Source: JBFWQM01 sp050249455
GTDB taxonomy: Bacteria > Pseudomonadota > Alphaproteobacteria > MPNO01 > VGEU01
Direction of reading: 5' to 3'
Length of the DNA stretch: 36,875 nt
Assembly: GCA_050249455.1 (NCBI GenBank)
Contig: JBFWQM010000019.1
Coordinates: 1 to 36,875, forward strand
The stretch's first letter is position 1. Each line of letters opens with the position of its first letter. Positions 34,118 to 36,875 of the stretch are shown here, in pieces. The translations under genes and the position numbers were made by a program. The notes below the pieces were generated by a model that was not told where the DNA came from, did not search any database, and worked only from the letters and a program-made list of their open reading frames with translations.

Positions 34118-35635
34118 TCAGCCGGCCGCGGCCGATGGCGGGCCCCAGGCGCGCAGCGGTGCGAGCCGCGCCGACTTCTTGTGCTGGTGCCGGTCCATGC
34201 GGCGCAGCACGTCGTCCAGGAAGCGGACGCCGTCGGCCAGATGCGGGCCCTTGTTCAGCATGACGCACTCCGCGCGCTGGCCCATCGCCGCATCGGTGGT
34301 CTCGGCCCGGGTCGGCAGGCCGTCCTTGATCAGGCGCTCGAGCACCTGGGTCGCCCAGATCGTCGGCACGTGCGCCGCCTCGCACAGCCACAGGATTTCC
34401 TCCTGGATCTCCGACAGGCGCTTGAAGCCGAGATCGAGCGCGAGGTCGCCGCGGGCGATCATCACCGCCAGCGGCTGCCGCCCGGCCGCGGCGACGATCA
34501 AATGCGGCAGGTTCGCGACCGCGCGCCGGGTCTCGATCTTCAGGATCAGGGGCATCGGCGGCGATTCGCCGCGCCGTGCGGCCAGCTCGCGCTGCAGCCA
34601 GCGGACATCGGCCGCCGTCTGCACGAACGAGAAGCCCACGGCGTCGGCATGCTGCGCGACGAAGTCGAGGTCGCTCAGGTCCTTGCCGGTCAGCGCCGGC
34701 AGCTCGACGTCGAGGTCGGGGAAGCCCAGGCCCTTCTCGCGCCGCAGCCGCGCGCCCTTGTCGCGCGCCGCGGTGATGCGCAGCACCGCGCCCCATTCGA
34801 CGCGGCTTTCGACCACCGCGCCGAACTTGCCGTCGTCGTACCAGAGCTGGTCGCCGGGGGCGAGCGCGGCGACCACGCCCGCCGCCCGGCAGGCGATCGC
34901 CGGCATGCCGATCCCGTCGGGCGGCGCGTCGCCGCCGGTGATCGCGAAGCAGTCATCGAGGCGCAGCCGCGCCGCGCCGTCGCCGTAGACCTCGTCGACC
35001 CGCAGCTTCGGGCCGCCGAGATCCATCAGGACCGGGCAATCGCGCCCCGCGGCCGCTGCGGCGGCCCGCACGTTCGCGATCATCGCCGACCAAGCGGCCG
35101 GGCCGTCGTGGGCGCAGTTGATCCGCACGCAATCGGCGCCGGCCGCGATCAAGGCCGGCATCAGCGCCGCGTCGGTCGCCGCCTCCGCGGGCAGCGTGAC
35201 CATGATGCGGGTCCTGGGGCCGCCGGGGTCGGTGCCGAACAGCGCGCGCTTGGCCTCGCGCAGTGCCGCGTCGCCGCCGTGCCACGCCGACGGGTCCGGC
35301 CGCGCGATCGGCGCCGGCAGCGCGCGCCCGGCCATGACGGCGAGGGTGGCGAGCACGGCGTCGAGGCTGGCGACGACGCGGCTTTCGCTGCGGCCGAGCG
35401 AGGACAGGCCCCAGTAGCTCAATTCGTCCTGCAACGGCGCGAGGTCGTGCCGGCGCATCGCCAGGTAGGCCGCCATGTTGGCCGCGCCGGCGGCGAACGC
35501 CGTCCGCGCGATGTCGGCCTGCCAGTCGGCGCGCAACGCTTCGGCCTCGGCGACGATCCGGGTGCGGAGGGTAAGCAGGTCGTCCAGCAGCCGTTCAACG
35601 GTGCGTGGTGCGGCGGGATGTGTCGATTCAGCCAT
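34118..35635 (-). CDS. Pyruvate kinase-family protein lacking the C-terminal domain
   Basis: A 505-residue protein in which an N-terminal extension of about 140 residues (helical, with LSYWGLSSLGRSE) precedes a pyruvate kinase barrel. Recognisable blocks are CVRINCAHDGP, LMDLGGPKLR, WYDDGKFGA, VGFSFVQ, ILKIETRRAV (probable catalytic Lys and metal-binding Glu), VMIARGDLALD and IWATQVLERLI, then PTRAETTDAAMGQRAECVMLNKGPH. The usual NLSHG and DTKGPE motifs are altered, and the allosteric C-terminal domain is missing. ATG 35635 is chosen from family resemblance; ATG 35674 would add 13 residues. It may be active without allosteric control or act on another substrate. Confidence 0.8.
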   Translation of the reverse strand: MAESTHPAAPRTVERLLDDLLTLRTRIVAEAEALRADWQADIARTAFAAGAANMAAYLAMRRHDLAPLQDELSYWGLSSLGRSESRVVASLDAVLATLAVMAGRALPAPIARPDPSAWHGGDAALREAKRALFGTDPGGPRTRIMVTLPAEAATDAALMPALIAAGADCVRINCAHDGPAAWSAMIANVRAAAAAAGRDCPVLMDLGGPKLRVDEVYGDGAARLRLDDCFAITGGDAPPDGIGMPAIACRAAGVVAALAPGDQLWYDDGKFGAVVESRVEWGAVLRITAARDKGARLRREKGLGFPDLDVELPALTGKDLSDLDFVAQHADAVGFSFVQTAADVRWLQRELAARRGESPPMPLILKIETRRAVANLPHLIVAAAGRQPLAVMIARGDLALDLGFKRLSEIQEEILWLCEAAHVPTIWATQVLERLIKDGLPTRAETTDAAMGQRAECVMLNKGPHLADGVRFLDDVLRRMDRHQHKKSARLAPLRAWGPPSAAAG

Positions 35636-35735
35636 GGTGTCGCGCGTCCGGTCTACGGGCGCGCCAGTTTCCATCCCGCGTGTGACACGCCCGTGATCGG
35701 GCGGCGCGGCCTCCCGGCCGCCCTCGCCGGCCGCT

Positions 35736-36701
35736 TCAGTTCGACTTGGGCCGGTGCACGATATCGACGATCTCGGCCATCTGCGCGGGCGTGAGCGGAT
35801 CCTTCAACATGCCCGATTCGACCGTCTGGGCCACCGCCTTTTCGAGGCCGTGGATCGGCACCATCGCATGGTTCTCCTTCTTGAAGAACTTCGCGGCCTC
35901 GCGCGCGGCGGCGATGTCGATCTTGCTGTCCTCCGCCAGAATCTGCGCGGCGGCGTCCATGTTGCCCTGGTACATCCAGTCGACCGCCTTCTCATGGGCG
36001 ACCATGAAGCGCCGCGCCACGTCGCGCCGCTTGGCGAGGAAATCGACGCTGGTGATGGTGACCCGGCTGGCGACGCCGGCCATCTCCCTGGCGTCGTCGG
36101 CGCGGAACAGCATGCGCACCTCGCCCTTCATCACCGGCTCCAGGCCGATCGGCACCGACGACCAGCCGACGTCGACCTGGCCGGTCATCACCAGCGTGCG
36201 CGTCGCCGTCACGGCGCCGGTCTGCACCAGCTTCGACTGCACGCCCTCCTGCTTCTGCAGGGCCAGCACGATCATGTGCGACACCGACGCCGGGCGCGAA
36301 TAGGCCAGCGACTTGCCGGCGATGTCCTTGACCGACTTCAGCGGGCTGTCGGCGCGGACGTACCAGAAGAGGTCGGGCGAGCCCAGCATGCGCGAGCCGA
36401 TGATGCGGATCGGCGCGCCCTTGGCGAATGCGGCGATCGCCGCATGGGTCGACGTCGGCGTCGCGATATCGACGGTGCCGGTGGCGATCGCCTGCACCGT
36501 CTCGGTGCCGCCGGCGGTGAAGCTGAACGTCGCCTCGATGCCTTCGGCCTTGAAGAAGCCGTGCTTCTCGGCCAGCTGGGTGATCGTGGGGTCCCAGGTG
36601 CCGCGCTGCGACACCGCGACGGTGATCTTGTCGGCCGCGACGGCCGGAACCGCGGTCGCCAATAACGCCGTCCCGAAGAAGAGTCCAAAAAACGTGCGCA
36701 A
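35736..36701 (-). CDS. ABC transporter substrate-binding protein, NMT1/SsuA type
   Basis: A 321-residue periplasmic binding protein. TTG 36701 has GGAGG five bases before it and gives a clean Sec signal peptide (MRTFFGLFFGTALLATAVPAVA). The mature protein opens with ITVAVSQRGTWDPTITQLAEKHGFF and has the family pattern FTAGGTETVQAIATGTVDIATPTSTHAA, FWYVRADSPLKSVKDIAGKSLAYSRP. This class binds sulfonates, thiamine precursors or other small organic molecules; the ligand is not readable. No permease or ATPase gene lies within the window, but the gene upstream runs off the edge. Confidence 0.88.
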   Translation of the reverse strand: MRTFFGLFFGTALLATAVPAVAADKITVAVSQRGTWDPTITQLAEKHGFFKAEGIEATFSFTAGGTETVQAIATGTVDIATPTSTHAAIAAFAKGAPIRIIGSRMLGSPDLFWYVRADSPLKSVKDIAGKSLAYSRPASVSHMIVLALQKQEGVQSKLVQTGAVTATRTLVMTGQVDVGWSSVPIGLEPVMKGEVRMLFRADDAREMAGVASRVTITSVDFLAKRRDVARRFMVAHEKAVDWMYQGNMDAAAQILAEDSKIDIAAAREAAKFFKKENHAMVPIHGLEKAVAQTVESGMLKDPLTPAQMAEIVDIVHRPKSN

Positions 36702-36768
36702 CGTGTCCTCCCCTGATTTATCGCCGTTTGCCGCACTGTGGCGCGGCCCGGCGGGGAAGTCCACGCCG

Positions 36769-36875
36769 TCAGCGGGCGGCGCGCGCCCGGGCGGCCGGGG
36801 AACCGTGCAGGTCGTATTCGTCGGCCTTGCGGATGACGGCATCGACGATGTCGCCGGGCGCCAGGCCGGCGGCGC
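36769..36875 (-). CDS. C-terminal 34 codons of an unidentified gene (cut by window edge)
   Basis: The minus-strand frame reads GLAPGDIVDAVIRKADEYDL then a Gly/Ala/Arg-rich end and a TGA at 36771-36769. It is 67 bases upstream of the substrate-binding protein start and on the same strand, so possibly co-transcribed. There is too little sequence to name a family. Confidence 0.55.
   Translation of the reverse strand, partial: AAGLAPGDIVDAVIRKADEYDLHGSPAARARAAR

Overview
The window is about 72% GC and densely coded. It reads as chromosome from an alphaproteobacterium, most like Rhodospirillales and relatives. The support is the gene order ihfB-lapA-(ocd)-pyrF-trpF-trpB-trpA-accD-folC, the neighbouring aroA-cmk-rpsA block, a FYDLN-type zinc-ribbon gene (TIGR02300) next to a tRNA-Ala, and a soxYZB/soxCD thiosulfate-oxidation locus. 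The genus cannot be fixed from this sequence alone.

Region 1 (1-11918, minus strand) is core metabolism and information processing. It holds aroA, cmk and rpsA (ending at a good intrinsic terminator), sppA, ihfB, lapA, an ornithine cyclodeaminase-family gene, pyrF, trpF, trpB, trpA, accD and the N-terminal part of folC. Many junctions overlap by 1-4 bases, so translational coupling is likely. Region 2 (12074-17383) holds the TIGR02300 gene, tRNA-Ala(GGC) with a terminator, a TPR-glycosyltransferase-like gene, a small membrane protein with aqpZ, a DUF4424 protein and another small membrane protein.

Region 3 (17384-24438) is a sulfur-oxidation locus. soxYZB (minus) diverges from a thioredoxin-like soxS gene plus soxCD (plus). 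A flavocytochrome c sulfide dehydrogenase pair (flavoprotein and a small monoheme cytochrome) converges on soxD. soxX, soxA, soxV and soxR are absent from the window. Thiosulfate bound on SoxYZ would be processed by SoxB and SoxCD, and sulfide by the flavocytochrome, but SoxXA must be encoded elsewhere. The divergent promoter region carries an 8-bp inverted repeat whose two halves could also be the -35 elements.

Region 4 (24628-36875) is more accessory. It holds a TTC38-like TPR protein, a secreted FecR-like protein followed by a CHASE2-adenylate cyclase, a membrane transporter/spermidine synthase-like fusion, a zinc-independent quinone oxidoreductase, a Tat-exported beta-propeller protein, an unusual pyruvate kinase homologue lacking the C-terminal domain, an NMT1/SsuA-type substrate-binding protein and the last 34 codons of an unidentified gene.

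A family of GC-rich palindromic elements occurs four times (about 15-100, 4567-4621, 16811-16896, 26806-26891). Three sit between genes. The first lies inside the folC reading frame without breaking it, which is the most unusual single observation here. I did not find a convincing wholly new multi-gene system. Apart from short stretches, intergenic regions are under 200 bases, and there is no gene-free stretch over 300 bases.
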